A stretch of DNA of 64,000 nt from Azolla caroliniana (lineage: Eukaryota; Polypodiophyta). A program made the translations under genes and the position numbers. The notes beneath the pieces are model-generated. The model saw only the letters and a program-made list of their open reading frames with translations, ran no database searches and was not told where the DNA came from. This document shows, piece after piece, positions 25,396 through 38,119 of this stretch. The number at the start of each line of letters is the position of its first letter. Position 1 is the stretch's first letter. The DNA is taken from NCBI GenBank assembly GCA_043228905.1, contig JBHGNT010000010.1:18724001-18788000 (forward strand), written 5' to 3'.

Positions 25396-25677
25396 TGTTA
25401 TCGTCCCCTTGTGCGTTCATCTTGCGTGCTCATCTTGCTTGTACCCGTTTGATCACTTGGCTCATGTAGTGATCTCGAAAGGTCGACGAGTCGTGATCAA
25501 TGAAAGCCATCGGCCTCACAAAACAAAGGGCAACGAGCCTTTGCTCGGGAAGGGGTCGGGAAGTAGTATTGTCGTAAAGCAAACCTCCAATCTTCTCTAT
25601 CCCTTGAGTACTCCCTAGTCCAAGACCCCCGTTGTCCCGCCCAAGTAACACACGCGCACGAAACTTCGCGACAACGT
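25396..25677. other. GC-richer unique segment between the minisatellite and the right direct repeat
   Basis: This ~280-bp stretch is markedly more GC-rich than its surroundings. It is open for 69 codons on the plus strand (25409-25618) and on the minus strand (25430-25696, running into the repeat). No family is recognised. Confidence 0.5.
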
Positions 25678-26539
25678 CGCAAAGTAACTTAATCATTTTA
25701 CCATAATCATGAATACGCTTAATTTTGGCAACATAATTGGTAAGTTGACCATCGTCGACATCACTTGTTTTCTCGTGCTAATGTCAGTCGATGTGATTGG
25801 ACTTGCTGCAACACCAATGTTATGGTTTGTGTTTGCCAACTTGCTTTGTGATTCATGTATTGTGAACCTTAACCAACACAAAAACGTTCTATTACTTATA
25901 GCTATTACATATCTAACGTTGTAAGTTTTTACAATGACTTTGTTTGATTAAAGTTGCTCATTTTAAAACCTAATGATTTTGTTATTCGCAAGTGATTACC
26001 AAATGGCAAATATGCACGTTATCCAAGTGACGAGCATCCTTTGATGTTTGGTGGTGACCATGTGTAGGTATGGGGATACCACAAAAATAAGTGATAAGCT
26101 TGGCAATCTATGATGAACTCTCATACTTTTTCTTCTTGTTGATTATAATACAATTTCCTTAAATCCTATTTTCCTTTCCTGATTCTCCATTGTTTATTGC
26201 TTCGATCTTGATTGAGTTCTAATACGATAAAGGAATGACTAGAAGGAATATATCAACACTGTGCTTGTGCTTGTGAATATTAGCATTGCTTAAGTGTGTT
26301 ACGAGTAAGAAAAAAGGAATGTCCCGAGGTAAGGATATGAACTCAACAAGAAAAAACGACAACAAGAAGTGATGTCTAGAGTATGGATTCCATTACCATG
26401 GATATGACGAGGCTTGCAAATGTTATATTTTACATCAGACGCAACATCCAGGAGCGATTTATAAAATAAATGAGCGAGGTACCTTCAATCAATAATTGTG
26501 TTGCGTATATATCGTGGGCTTGTTAGGGCATTCACTTCT
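25678..26539 (+). repeat. Long direct repeat, right copy
   Basis: This is the second copy of the repeat at 23475-24332, in the same orientation. It begins cgcaaagtaac and ends ggcattcactt. Relative to the left copy it has scattered substitutions and small indels, for example loss of the extra attaattatg at about 23760. Confidence 0.85.
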
Positions 26540-27149
26540 AATAATTAATATTTTGATTCAACTTGGGCTTCTTTAATATACCAAATCAATATCTTTGTTT
26601 AAGAAATTCTTAACGATGCTTAAAACGGATTTTATGATGCATAAGCCAAGGTTTTTGTGTCATGCTTTAATGTATATTATTTTATTGTGCATTTCCATTA
26701 TATTCGATGCTTGAGTTCGTAAGCCAAGTCGAAGAGGAAACCCCATTAATTCCATTGAGTAAGACTCTGAAGTAACATTAACAACAATGAACACTTTGAT
26801 GAGGTTCAATTATACTAACTAAAATTATTCTTGTTGCGACGAATTCATTGAAAATGCTTTCAAAATGCAAGTTGTGGATTTATGAAAATGGCAATGGTAA
26901 ACCTTGTGCTTCGTATGTATTAGTTTCTGCGTATGTATATGAAATGGTTCTTTGCAAGATAGTTATTGCACTAATTTGATAGTTGAACTACCCAAAATCT
27001 AATACTGAGAAGCTGAAATAACGTTCATCCTCAAGACTTTATTACTAGCGAAACGACTCAAAATGATTAGGCAAGCGGGCTCGAGTATTGGTATTCAACA
27101 CACCTTCAAGAAAATTTAGGGGAAAAAATATGAGAAGACGATAATTTAG
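26540..27149. other. Intergenic DNA, no gene seen
   Basis: AT-rich sequence upstream of NUP62 with no recognised coding or repeat structure. Confidence 0.5.
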
Positions 27150-27345
27150 GAGTTGGCAACGGTTCGGCTCAAGCCGGAAGCGAACCATGAAGTCGTTATT
27201 TAACGGTTCGGCGGGTCGGTTCGGGTTAGGCTTGAGCTTCCTTAACCGGTTTGACGTCGGTTTGGGATGGCTCAAGCCAAATTGAATTGTTTTGGGCTAA
27301 ACTGGGTTCCAAACCGGGTAAGGCTAATCGTTTTGGCGAAACCGG
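27150..27345 (+). mobile_element. MITE-like element, copy 2, upstream of NUP62
   Basis: The element starts taggagttggcaacggtt and shares ggctcaagcc, ggcttgagcttccttaacc and ggatggctcaagc with 16868-17110 in the same order. Its right terminal inverted repeat is missing or decayed. It lies about 140-330 bases upstream of the NUP62 start codon, so it may contribute promoter or 5' UTR sequence. Confidence 0.65.
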
Positions 27346-27482
27346 ATGGAGAAGAAGGGTATGGGAAGGAAAATAAATAGACCCCTCGGAAGGGTATCGG
27401 CGGAATTTCGATAAACCCTGCGTTCTGCAGAAGATTTCGAACCAAACCCAACGGCGAAGCAGAAGACGCAGAAGAAGCAGCC

Positions 27483-30400
27483 ATGGCGACGGGCTTCAGC
27501 TTCGGAGGAACAGGAGCTTCTTCTTCTTCTTCTTCTTCTTCTTCTTCTTCCTCTGCATTTTCGTTCGGAAGCAGCAGTCCCTTTGGCTTCGGAGCAACAA
27601 CAGGATCATTATCATCTTCTTCTGCTTCCTCCTCCTTCCCTTCCTTCACAACAACTCCTCCTCCTCCTGCTACTTCTCTGTTTGGAGCTCCATCTTCGTC
27701 CTCTGCAACTCCATCGCTGTTCGGAGCTCCATCTTCGTCCTCTCCAACGCCATCGCTGTTCGGAGCTCCCCCTTCTTCCTCTGCAACGCCATCGCTGTTC
27801 GGAACTCCCTCTTCTTCCTCTGCTACGCCATCGCTGTTCGGAGCCCCATCTTCTTCCTCTGCAACGCCATCGCTGTTCGGAGCCCCATCTTCCTCCTCTG
27901 CAACGCCATCGCTGTTCGGAGCTCCCTCTTCTTCCTCTGCAACGCCATCGCTGTTCGGAGCACCATCGTCTTTCTCTTCAACGCCATCGCTGTTCGGGAC
28001 TCCGTCCGGAGCTTCCGTTTTCGGAACACCTTCTAATTCCACACCTGCAACAACGGGGGGAGCTTCCCTTTTTGGAACACCTTCTGCTTCTCCTTTCGGG
28101 GGAACGCCATCATCTGCTTCAGGATCTGCTTCATTGTTTAATGGAAGCAATGCAATGGGTTTTGCTGGAAACACATCATCATCCACAACATCATCTTTCC
28201 CTGTTTCCTCTTCCTCTTCCTCTTCTTCATCAGCGTTTGGTGGATTAAGCTTTAATGCTGCCTCTCAACAGCAGGCTAACACTTCTCCATTTGGATCGTT
28301 TGGACAGACATCGTCAGCCACACCACCTCCTTCATTCCCTTCATCTGTAGGAGCTTCTGCACCCGCCCAATTCGGGAGCTCTTCTTCAACGCCTTCCATG
28401 TTTGGAAGCTCTTCAGCGCCTGTTAATACATCATCTACTATGTTTGGCACGGGTAGCACAGGGGGTTTGTTTGCTTCAGCTTCCACACCCGCATCACTAA
28501 CAACCAGCAACCCTGCAACCAGTGGATCCATGGCTACATCTTTCTCGTTCGGATCTAGCTTTGGATCAACTGCGCCAGCCAGTTCATCTGCGGCGTCTCT
28601 TTTTGGGGCTGGTAAACCTCTCTTCACAGGGTTTACACCACCACCACCACCACCATCATCATCATCATTAGCAACAGCAACACCATTACCATCAGCAACA
28701 TCTACACCTACACCTACATCAATATCCTCTCAATTTGGAGTCTCCTCAGCAGCAGCAGCAACACCAGCACCCGCACTATTTCAACCATCATCATCATCAT
28801 CATCTTCATCTTCATCAACGACAACAACGTTTGCTTCTGTGCCTTCCACTATGAGCTCTACCACATCCATACAAACATCGACAACCGGCGTTTCTTTCAC
28901 TTTCCCTCCATCAGCAAGCACAGTATCGTCGTCGTCGTCATCATCGATATCGTCTGCTTTCTCGTTCGTGTCACCTGTAACTGGAATTCCTCCTGCAACA
29001 GCAGCTTCTTCTAGTGCATCTTCAGCTCCTTCCTCATTTATTTCATCCACTGCTATACCTGCAACCACTCCCATAACCACACCTTCAACAACTGCCCTGT
29101 CAACATCTTCCTCATTCAGTTTCCAATCTGCAACTGGAACCAAACCACTGGCGACAACATCAGCCATGACACCAACAGCTAGTAAGATGAACTTTTAGTA
29201 TAATACTTTGTAAATTTATCAGTTTTACGTATGGTGACTTTATAGAAGTTTTATGCATTGCTCATTTAAAATAAAAACTGTGCAAAACTTGTAAAAACCA
29301 TTCTAGTTTTGTTTTAGCAAAAAATAAAGGTGAGAGTTTTGATGTTCATTTTATGCACAGCTCAAACTTGAGAGTAAATTATGTTTTTCAATCGCCTATA
29401 ATTTGTTTATGGTTCATTATGAGGAAAAATGAATTTTATTTTTAGTTCACATCCTTATGAGATGATAAATTCTATTGTAACCTTTCGAGATACTGAAGGA
29501 CACATACCAAAATATTCCCCGAGTAAAGTGTGGTATTTTCGTCCTGAGTACTCTATGCTTTGTGACTTTCTCAAGAGCATGCTCACATCTCCAACGATCT
29601 AAATACTCCTGGGGTAGAATCAATACTGCACATGAAGGTGCATAAGTTTTCTCATTGTGGATGTTAACTACAAAGAAAGGGTGATTATAGATTCTAGAAA
29701 TGAAGTCTATGCTGGAGTAATGTGGTCTTTTGATTGTTGTTCGTGTGACTTTGCATCATGTACATGCTTATATCCCCAATGATCCGATCGTACCCCTGTG
29801 ATAGGATCAACACTGCATATGAAGGGTCCTTAGTTTTTGCATTCTGGATACTCCTTGCATAAAATGTGGCCTTTTGATCCATGTATTGGTGATTTGTGAG
29901 CACCTCCAGGAATAGGATCAATACTGCAGATGAAGGGGCCTTAGTTTTTGCATTCTGGATATTCCTTGCATAAAGTGTGGTCTTTTGATCCATGTATTTG
30001 TGACTCGTGAGCACCTCATTAACATGTTTACATCTCCCAGGAGCTGGGAGTATTCCTAGAATAGGGCCAACACTGCACATAGAAGATCCTTAACTTTTCC
30101 CGTTCTGGATTTTGACTATATGAGAGAAAGGGCAATTGTAGATTTTGTGCCTGATGAAAATGCTTACATCTCATATGATCTGATAATATTGAAAGAAAGA
30201 GTGATTGTAGATTTTAAAGACAAACTGCACTGCATTAGATTCTTGGAAAAATGTTGAACTTGGCTGAAGAATTGCGCTGACAGTTGAAAGGGGACATCAC
30301 TGACGACAACCAAATCTCACACAAAGAATCCCTGCAAACTTCGGCCTTGGTTGGTCCCACCACCATACACTGATTAAACCTGGATATGATTGAAGATGAA

Positions 30401-33400
30401 TTCCACAATATCAAATTTCTGGATGAGGGAATGTTAGTAACAAGTTAAAAATGCTCACTACTGAAAATACATGGATTCATATGCTGATAGTTTTGTTATA
30501 TAGCATGACTGTTCTGAAGGTGTTTATGTTTAAAATTTCTCAACATCATTTTTGAATGTTGCTGGTGCATCTTCTTCTGTAGAAGTAACCACTGCTTTGG
30601 GATCTTCATCGACATTGAGTTCCTCAACTTCAGGGTAGAGACTGCACTCTAAGTTATTTCAGTGCTATCAGTTCTTACAAGATTTTGTGAGCTAATTCAA
30701 TCTAGCATTTTCTATTAAAAAATTCCAGCACAACTACAGGATTAGTAACAAGCACTCCAAAATTGCCATCTCAAATAACAGGAAAAAATGTGGATGAGGT
30801 GGGAGTCATATTTCTTCAATATGTAAAGATTCAGTAATATCTCGAAGCAAATAACTTTGTGGCCTTTTTCATCAGATTATCAAGGATTGGACCAATGAGT
30901 TACAAGACCAAAGTATGAAATTTCGAAAGCAGGCTGAAGCTTTAAGTTCATGGGACCGTAGAATACTCAGCAACAGAAATGCTCTAATAAGGCTAGAGGT
31001 GTGCCTAGTTCCTTAATTTTGTACTCATTGAAACTTATTTCATAAGCTAGCTGTATAGACTGAAGTTGGTTCTCTCACTTAATCTGAGGTTTTGCATGCA
31101 TCTGGATATTTCACACATTTTAAATCTTCTCATGTCAAACATTGGGGATAGAGGACAGACCAGGCGACAACCCGATACTGATGACTGAGTTTATGGATTT
31201 AGAGCTTAACTTAATTATTATGATGCTCATTTACAGAGTGAGGTAGCGAAAGTAGTTGAGACACAGCATAGCCTTGAAAGGCAGCTCGAACTCATAGAGA
31301 CACACCAACAAGAGGTATGTTTGTTTTCTCATGACCATATTTTGAATAAAATGCATTTAGTGAGTGAGATAGTTTATTAAAAATTTAGTGGCACAGGGAT
31401 GGTTCACACAGGGGTTGAATGCTGATGCACCCCCATTCCATTATATACAGCCTTCCCTTTGGCTTCCTAATTAATGACCTCTAACAATAGCATAGAGTCT
31501 TTATGATAGAAAGTTAGTGCAATATCTCAAATGACCTATGCTGCACAGAGAAGTTTGGATCTTGAGATTATATGCTGTAAGTCAAATGGCTGCCAAGCAA
31601 TTGTTGGGATATCTACATTGTAGCAATTGTTGGGATATCTAAACCATCGGGTGTACTATACCACTGAATATTACCGTATATTGTACTTTGGTGGTTGAAT
31701 GACGGATCTAAAGAAGAGAGCTCAGCCTCACCAATAGAGTCTCGACAGCATCTGAAGATGCTGTAATGAAGGGAGTAGCTTCTCCCCTTTATTTAGCTCA
31801 ACACTGAAGGCTCCCAGACCACCACGTGTCATAGGTCCTTATGGGTTTGTCCCAGCTCCTAGGATAACTGGTTTCCCAACTATCTGACCTAATATTAACC
31901 CATAAAATTAGCTATAGAATTGGTCTGTAACGTTATGCCTACAACAGCTATGATGCATAGGACCTCAGCATAGTGCTCGTTTTCTAAGACACTCTTTATC
32001 CGGCTTGTACACAATTTGTGCACTTATTGGAACCTTTGAGATGCCACTGCTTTTGCCTCTGATAATTGCTGAAATGCGTTGGTTAAAGATGCTTCTTGAT
32101 TTGGGCTGAAATTGACTGTCCAAAGCATGCTTGTATATGGTGCAAACTTGGTTGGGCCATAAAGGATTGTCCAAAATAGCTGATGTATACAAGAATTAGA
32201 TTATACAACGATGGCATGAATAGCTGAATCTGCCTGGGTATCTGAGTTGTTTTGAGGCTCCTGTACACTATTGTGGCCGCATTGTACCGGATCTAATTGA
32301 CAAAATTATAAGTATGTTATCTTCCTTAAAGTTATAGGTCACACTCATTTGTCAACAAACAAATAATGAGGGGAGGACATCTAAAATTGGCCTCAAAATA
32401 GTGAACAATACTAATTTCAAAAGAAGTTCAGAAGAATCTGGGTTTATAAAAACATAATTAGTGGAGAATCGAAGCAAAGATAATAAGTTTGTATTTCTGC
32501 ACATATTAAGAAGTATGACAGAACCCAAACCTGATTGCCATGCTAGAAGTTGAAGAAATGACATCAATTAAAAAAATCTTTTACAGGTTGAGAAAGCACT
32601 TGAAAGTGTTGAAGAGGAAGCAACTCAGTTTTATAAAGAGGAACGTGGAAATGTTATAGAAGATGAGCCATCTGCTGTGAGAGACATGATGTATGTTTTT
32701 CTCATAATAATTTCTCTGTTGCATAGTTGCACTGTATCTTTCTTTTGGTGGCCATGAGTGTACCACTATGAAATATCTATTAGGCTAATGACTGTAGGCT
32801 TTTGAAGTTCTCTCACAGTGAAAGAGTTGGCGTGCTAATGTATATAGTTTCGAAATTCTCTAATAATGAGAGACTGTCTCCCTAATGAAGGTTAATTTTA
32901 AGATTGTGTGGGCCCCGTACATGGCCATTTGCAACTGTTTACTCCGTGGAAAGAAAGTAAGGATCTTCTTGAAACGTTTCCAGTGCATGTTCTGTGAATG
33001 ATGATTTCGAAATTTAAAATCACAATTTTTGATGTATCATATATGTCTACTACAAATGGCAAGGAGTGATAAGTTATGTATAATGTCACTTACATGGATT
33101 TTCTAGCCATAATGTTTTCCGCTCAGATTATAACCCGGAGTCTGTCCAGGTGCATGTTCTGTGAATGATGATTTCGAAAATTAAAATCAGAACTTTTGAT
33201 GTATCATATATGTCTACTACAATTGGCAAGGAGTGATATGTTATGTATAATATCACTCGCATGAATTTTCTAGCCATAATGTTTTCCGCTCAGATTATAA
33301 CCCTGAGTCTGTCCAGGCTCCATTAAGTATTTATCTTAAATAAACATTCTGCATCCTGCAGATTTAGCTTTGATGTCAAAAGAGGAATTGATCCTGAATG

Positions 33401-35461
33401 ATAAAATTTTAAGCTTTAAATGCTTCAGGACTTCACGTTTTTGTCATTATAACTTTATTATAACAATAATGAAATCTCTCTGCAAATTTACAGTAAGTTG
33501 AACTGTGGCAAGGTAAGCAATTTACCATTTTTTCTTCAAATGCACATTGTGGAACATTCTTATATGAATGAATTTTTTTTATAGCATTTTGATAGTCTTT
33601 GTATAACTTTTATTTTCGTCCAGAAAAGAATATCTGTTTCATTTGATAAGCCTAAGTCTAGTCGCTAGCTAGGACTAATAATTCTTTGATAGTTTTCTAA
33701 CTTGTTAAGGTGGTTACACAGGTTCGAACAGAGTGAGCATCTTGAGAGAGAATTGGAACAAATGGGAGAAAAAATCAGGGAGACAATTGAAAATATGAAC
33801 ATGAGTCAGGTGTGCATTTTTTATTATTTGAGTAATGTTGTCATTGATACCCCAAATGTACCTCATATATGTAAAGCGAATATTGCAATACTCTTGATTA
33901 TTTATATAATCCTGAGATTCTTTGGTGGATGAACGTGTGTTGGCTTTCTGAGAGTGGAATTTCAACATACCCAAGACTATTTATCTATAAACGTTCCTGC
34001 ATAGGTAGTAGTCACAATTGTTTTGGAAATAAGCTTGAACTCCCTCCTAATTTCAGTATCTCTCATGAGATAAATTTCAAATTTTTGCATGCCTTAAAAA
34101 ATTTACTATTGTAGATATTTTTCAAGAATTAGCACGCATTTATGCATAAATTTACCATGCTCTATCTCGTAATGGGTTGTATCTTGTTGAACTGGATAAA
34201 TCATATCCCTCCTACACCTTCACTGCTTTTTTTCTTACGACCCATCTGGCCATTGTATGCAGATTATTCCATGAAGCTTCTGTATTTTTTCCCAGTTGTC
34301 CTTGGCTGCCACCCTGTTGGATCTCTCCCCAACTTGTTTGGAAAACCAACATATGCTCTCTCATGCTAGACGTCCCAAATTAACAGTTTGTCTCGTATGA
34401 ACCAGTCTCGACAACACAAGGCTGAAAATTTTGCATTTCATAATTATTATTGTGAACACCCTTAACATTGATATCCCCATTTAAATATTATAACTTCGGT
34501 TTATCTCTGCACTTCAAATTCTAATTGTTTCATGCTATAGTAACATGTACTATCAGACCTGAGATTTGTCCAAGCAAACATGCAAGTTGAGCTTATCCAA
34601 TTCTAAACTCATTCAATTCCTTAATCATAGGTATACTGACATTATGAATCTATGAAAGAAATAACAATTGCATGAAAGTAGGTGCAGTCCTAAAACCATA
34701 TGTGTACATTATCGGGTCTCTATCATCAACTAATTAGATGAAAATTAGAGTTATATCCATATACTTGGTATGGGGACATATCCGGTTTGTTGTGTTTAAT
34801 GGTAGATGTCTTTATAACTTTATTTCTCTCTGATTTCAGTCATATCCAACAGTGGCAAATTGCTGAAAAAAATGCCCATAGATAGAATTAGGCAAAGGTA
34901 TAGCTTTGAACAACAAAAAGTTGAATTAATGAAATGCCTCATTTACCCATTGTATATATCCCATTCTCGTGTGGCCATGGATCGGTTTGTAGTTCTTTAG
35001 CCCTGCTACTTTAATACTAGTTTCAAGCTAAATTTCTGCTAAAATTGCTAACTGAAGAGTTGTACATTGGCATAAACTAACGCGTGTTTCTATTCATGGT
35101 TTCATGTGTCTTTTTGAATTAAAATTCTTTATGCAAATGCTGATTTACATCACTGTCACAGGTTGGGGAGCTCGGACTGGCAAATGGAAGTAGTCCCATT
35201 GACGTGGTAGTGCGGATCCTTAATAATCAGTTAAGCTCATTAGTTTGGATTGATGAGAAGGTAAATAAGATTTAGGGGAAGCTTGAATTAAAACTTCTAG
35301 AAGTCTCATGTCTACTACTGGTGGTTTGAGTTTTTGTTTGGCAAATTGTTATTTTCATTGTTTTGCAGGCAGAAGAACTTTCTTCAAGTATCCACAAATT
35401 GATGGATCATGGGGCCCAAACTGATAGTAGTTGGTCGTTGTCAAGGTTTCGTGGAGCTTAA
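27483..35461 (+). CDS. NUP62: Nucleoporin NUP62 (NSP1 homologue), central-channel FG nucleoporin
   Basis: The predicted CDS is join(27483..29181,30583..30634,30729..30798,30876..30998,31237..31314,32587..32690,33722..33809,35162..35260,35369..35461) and codes 801 residues. Every intron is GT-AG and every join keeps phase. Exon 1 (566 codons) is an S/T/A-rich FG domain with SLFG, FGS and FG motifs; exons 3-9 code the NSP1-type coiled coil. Exon 3 ends in LPSQITGKNVDE and exon 4 begins IIKDWTNELQDQ, the conserved opening of that domain; exon 7 carries ERELEQMGEKIRE. The family sits in the central channel of the nuclear pore in a coiled-coil trimer with NUP58 and NUP54, and the FG part binds transport receptors. 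A recent in-frame 39-bp minisatellite expands the FG region. Intron 5 probably holds a solo LTR. The last residues follow WSLSRFRGA. Confidence 0.95.
27675..27998 (+). repeat. 39-bp coding minisatellite in the NUP62 FG domain
   Basis: Eight full 13-codon units of the form SLFGAPSSSSATP begin at 27675, 27714, 27753, 27792, 27831, 27870, 27909 and 27948, followed by a partial ninth (SLFGTP). Units differ by only a few bases, for example SPTP or FSSTP variants, so the expansion is recent. Each unit adds one FG site. Confidence 0.95.
29570..30190 (+). repeat. Degenerate ~110-bp tandem repeat in NUP62 intron 1
   Basis: Blocks with gatcaa[ct]actgca, then gaaggggccttagtttttgc, attctggata and gtggtcttttgatccatgta recur about five times, from roughly 29590 to 30170. 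The best-matched pair starts near 29800 and 29910. The array lies wholly in the intron. Confidence 0.7.
31628..31946 (+). mobile_element. Probable solo LTR in NUP62 intron 5
   Basis: The segment begins TGTTGGGATATC and ends CTACAACA, giving TGTTG...CAACA termini. It is flanked by gcaat on the left and gctat on the right, a possible 5-bp target duplication with one mismatch. Its middle (accaccacgtgtcat, tatgggtttgtcccagctcc) is related to 46555-46740. No internal retroelement ORF is present. Confidence 0.55.
32984..33318 (+). repeat. 167-bp tandem duplication in NUP62 intron 6
   Basis: Copy 1 begins tgcatgttctgtgaatgatg at 32984 and copy 2 at 33151. Both end in gagtctgtccagg. They differ at roughly a dozen positions. 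The duplication does not touch the flanking exons. Confidence 0.85.
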
Positions 35462-38119
35462 CATGTCTTCATTCAATTGAGACTTTCGATGCAAGTGGAC
35501 TAAATAATTCTGTATGTTGGAAAGCAGAGCAGCAAGCAAAAGGTTTTATTGGTCAGTGCTTTTTGTCATTGAAGAACTAGACTAGATTGACCTGGAATGC
35601 TTGTGTCTATTTGCAACCGAATATTAGTTAGGGGTAGCAAGGTGATCTGTGCAATGGACAGTCTAGAGCATGCTTCGGGGTTCTGCTATATAGAAATTTG
35701 AAGATTTTTTAATCAACCTCTTTAGTTCGATAAAATTCATATGAACTCCTCGCTGTAGCTAGAAAAGAGCCCCTGGTGTCTTTTATTTATATAAAAATAT
35801 GATGATATTTTCTGCAATAATTGCTGAGTTATTACTTACATTCAAATTTATGTTCTTAATGGTTGTGCCCAAGGCCCCCTCTATGCTTGCCTCACAAAAC
35901 TCGAGGGGACATCAATAATTTCATGCTGCTGGCAGTATTTACAAACTAGTGTGGCATGGATACACACGGTCTATACTTGGTTGAATCATAAATAAATGGA
36001 AAATATAATAAATCATTAGTCGAAAGCCCGGACATGTGAAAAGATTGGCTTAACAGACAGGCAAAAAACAAAATTAATGGATTTTATATGATTTACTCAT
36101 TGGAAAAATTTGTCAGTTACATGTGAGGGCCAATACAGTAGATGGTGTATGTTGTGCTGAAGAGGTTTTGTAATATTTGCCCGTAATATTATTAATGTCA
36201 TGGTAGAAGACAACTTTAATTCTTTAAACCAATGCTGCTAATGACTAATTCAATTAGGGTATGAACTTCTTGGACACCATACTTGTGGTTATCCATTTTG
36301 AATTTTAAGGAATATTGGCTCTGAAACTACATACATTTACAGCTTAGTGGCATGAAATGTTCAACAACTTTAATTCTTTAAACCAACGCTGCCAATGACT
36401 AATTCAATTAGAGTATGAACTTCTTGGACACCCTACTTGTGGTTACCCATTTATGGGCCTTAAAAACAAACATTCATCTATGGTCTTTACGGAAGTGCAA
36501 TAAAGTTATATATGCCATTGTCAAATTGGAACTCAAATCTTGCTTGAATTGATCAAGATCCATTCCATTGTACCAATAAGAACAAAGTTTGCATATATAA
36601 CATGAGGATTATTATTGGCTTACTTTCCCTCTTTACATAGAAGGATGCATCCATTGGCCACATTCTATTATTATTGTTTTTATTTTGGCCACATTTTCTA
36701 TGATAAATTTGTTGATTTGTTTATATAAGACTTTTTGTGGTAGCTTTAGCATGTATATAGTTACTTGCAACCTGAAGACCTTTCCTTCTTAATTCAGCAG
36801 GTCAAAGCTTGATGGTTGTTCAACAAATAGCTTCTCCTTGAAATATCTAATTGATGTATTTGGGTGTACATCATAAAACACCTTTAAGAACAACCTCAAT
36901 AGTTTGAGCAAATGATTCTTGAAAATCCTCTCACTCTTCGTTTTGCATTTACATCATGGGAAAAATTATTGTTTACTAAATCTCGTGAAAATTCAAGCTT
37001 GGCAAATGTATTTCCAATTGCCCATATTTGAAAAAGTTCACTTTTTGTGATCGTGTTAATAAATATTGGTTATGAGATAAGTCTTTTGTAAGTCATTTAC
37101 CGAAATTTACAACATTATGGGTTTTTTTGCCAAGGTTGCAATTTACCCAAGAAATGACCTAAGTCGGGTCTTTTGTTGCACCTTCATTTATATGTCGATA
37201 GCTAATCCCAACAATGATGAAGTTAAAGCTATAAAGAGTAACCTAAATCAACATTTTGTTAAATAGGACTTGAATGATGTTGTGCTTGATGACTTGAGTG
37301 ATGTTCAACATATTCTTGGCATAGGACTACGACAACATGAATATGCCAATAAAGTCCAACAAATGTCCATGTTGGAAGGGCATCTCCAATGCTTGTGGGT
37401 TGCAAATGTGGATTTGGAATACCTAGAGAAACATTTTTCTAGATATTCCTAATACAAAATTATGGCCCTCTCAACCATTGAAGGAGATTATTGTTTGTAA
37501 CTAAGGGGCTCCAAAACAAAACAATATGGCTTATCTGATTTTTGGATATTTTTAAGGACCCCAAGATTCCATTTTTGAGAACATCAATGAGAGTTTTATC
37601 TAATTAACTTGAAATCCCTTCTTTCACAAAAAAGGTCAACCATATTCAAGTGAAGTACCACATCATTTGATGGACAGTCAGGGTAACGAAGTAGAGCTTT
37701 CAACATATTGACTTAAGATAATCCAACCAATCTCGTCACCAAAAGGCTTCATTTGAGCACGTTGTCAATCTCCTTCACCTTATAGTGATAGATTAGGTCA
37801 TTCTTTGGCCTAACTTATGTATAGTGTTTATACAATGTTCTCTATTTGTTTTCTCATAAGCTCGTTCGACTTCAATTGGAAGGTTGTTGGAAGAAAGAAT
37901 TAAATTGCTAAAATTTGAGGTTATTTTCAAAAAGAAGCTACTTTCCTATTAGTTAGGAGAGATTATTAGAGAAAGACTATACAAGGTGGCTTATCCTTTC
38001 AAAATGACTGCTAAATGTAAGTAGGACCTATAGCTATAAACTAGTGTCCTTCATCACCAGCAAATACGAGTCAGATCCTATGGCCTAGAGTGAAGGGAGG
38101 GTGGGAGGTGAGTAGGAAA
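35462..38119. other. NUP62 3' flank and intergenic DNA, no gene seen
   Basis: The first few hundred bases should hold the NUP62 3' UTR. A ~90-bp block with caactttaattctttaaacc is present at 36211 and again at 36365 (154-bp spacing). No further coding exon or domain is recognised. Confidence 0.5.

Noticed and set aside
23475-26539. Ordinary LTR retrotransposon
   Set aside because: The direct repeats do not begin TG or end CA, no primer binding site or polypurine tract is visible, and no gag or pol sequence lies between them.
27272-28186. 304-codon minus-strand frame opposite the NUP62 first exon
   Set aside because: It is the antisense shadow of the Ser/Ala/Pro/Thr-rich FG domain, whose codon bias keeps the opposite strand open. 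Its acidic product resembles no known protein.
33490-33520. Possible microexon in NUP62 between exons 6 and 7 (acag then gtaagc sites)
   Set aside because: Direct joining of 32690 to 33722 keeps phase and gives the conserved coiled-coil sequence, so an extra exon is not needed.
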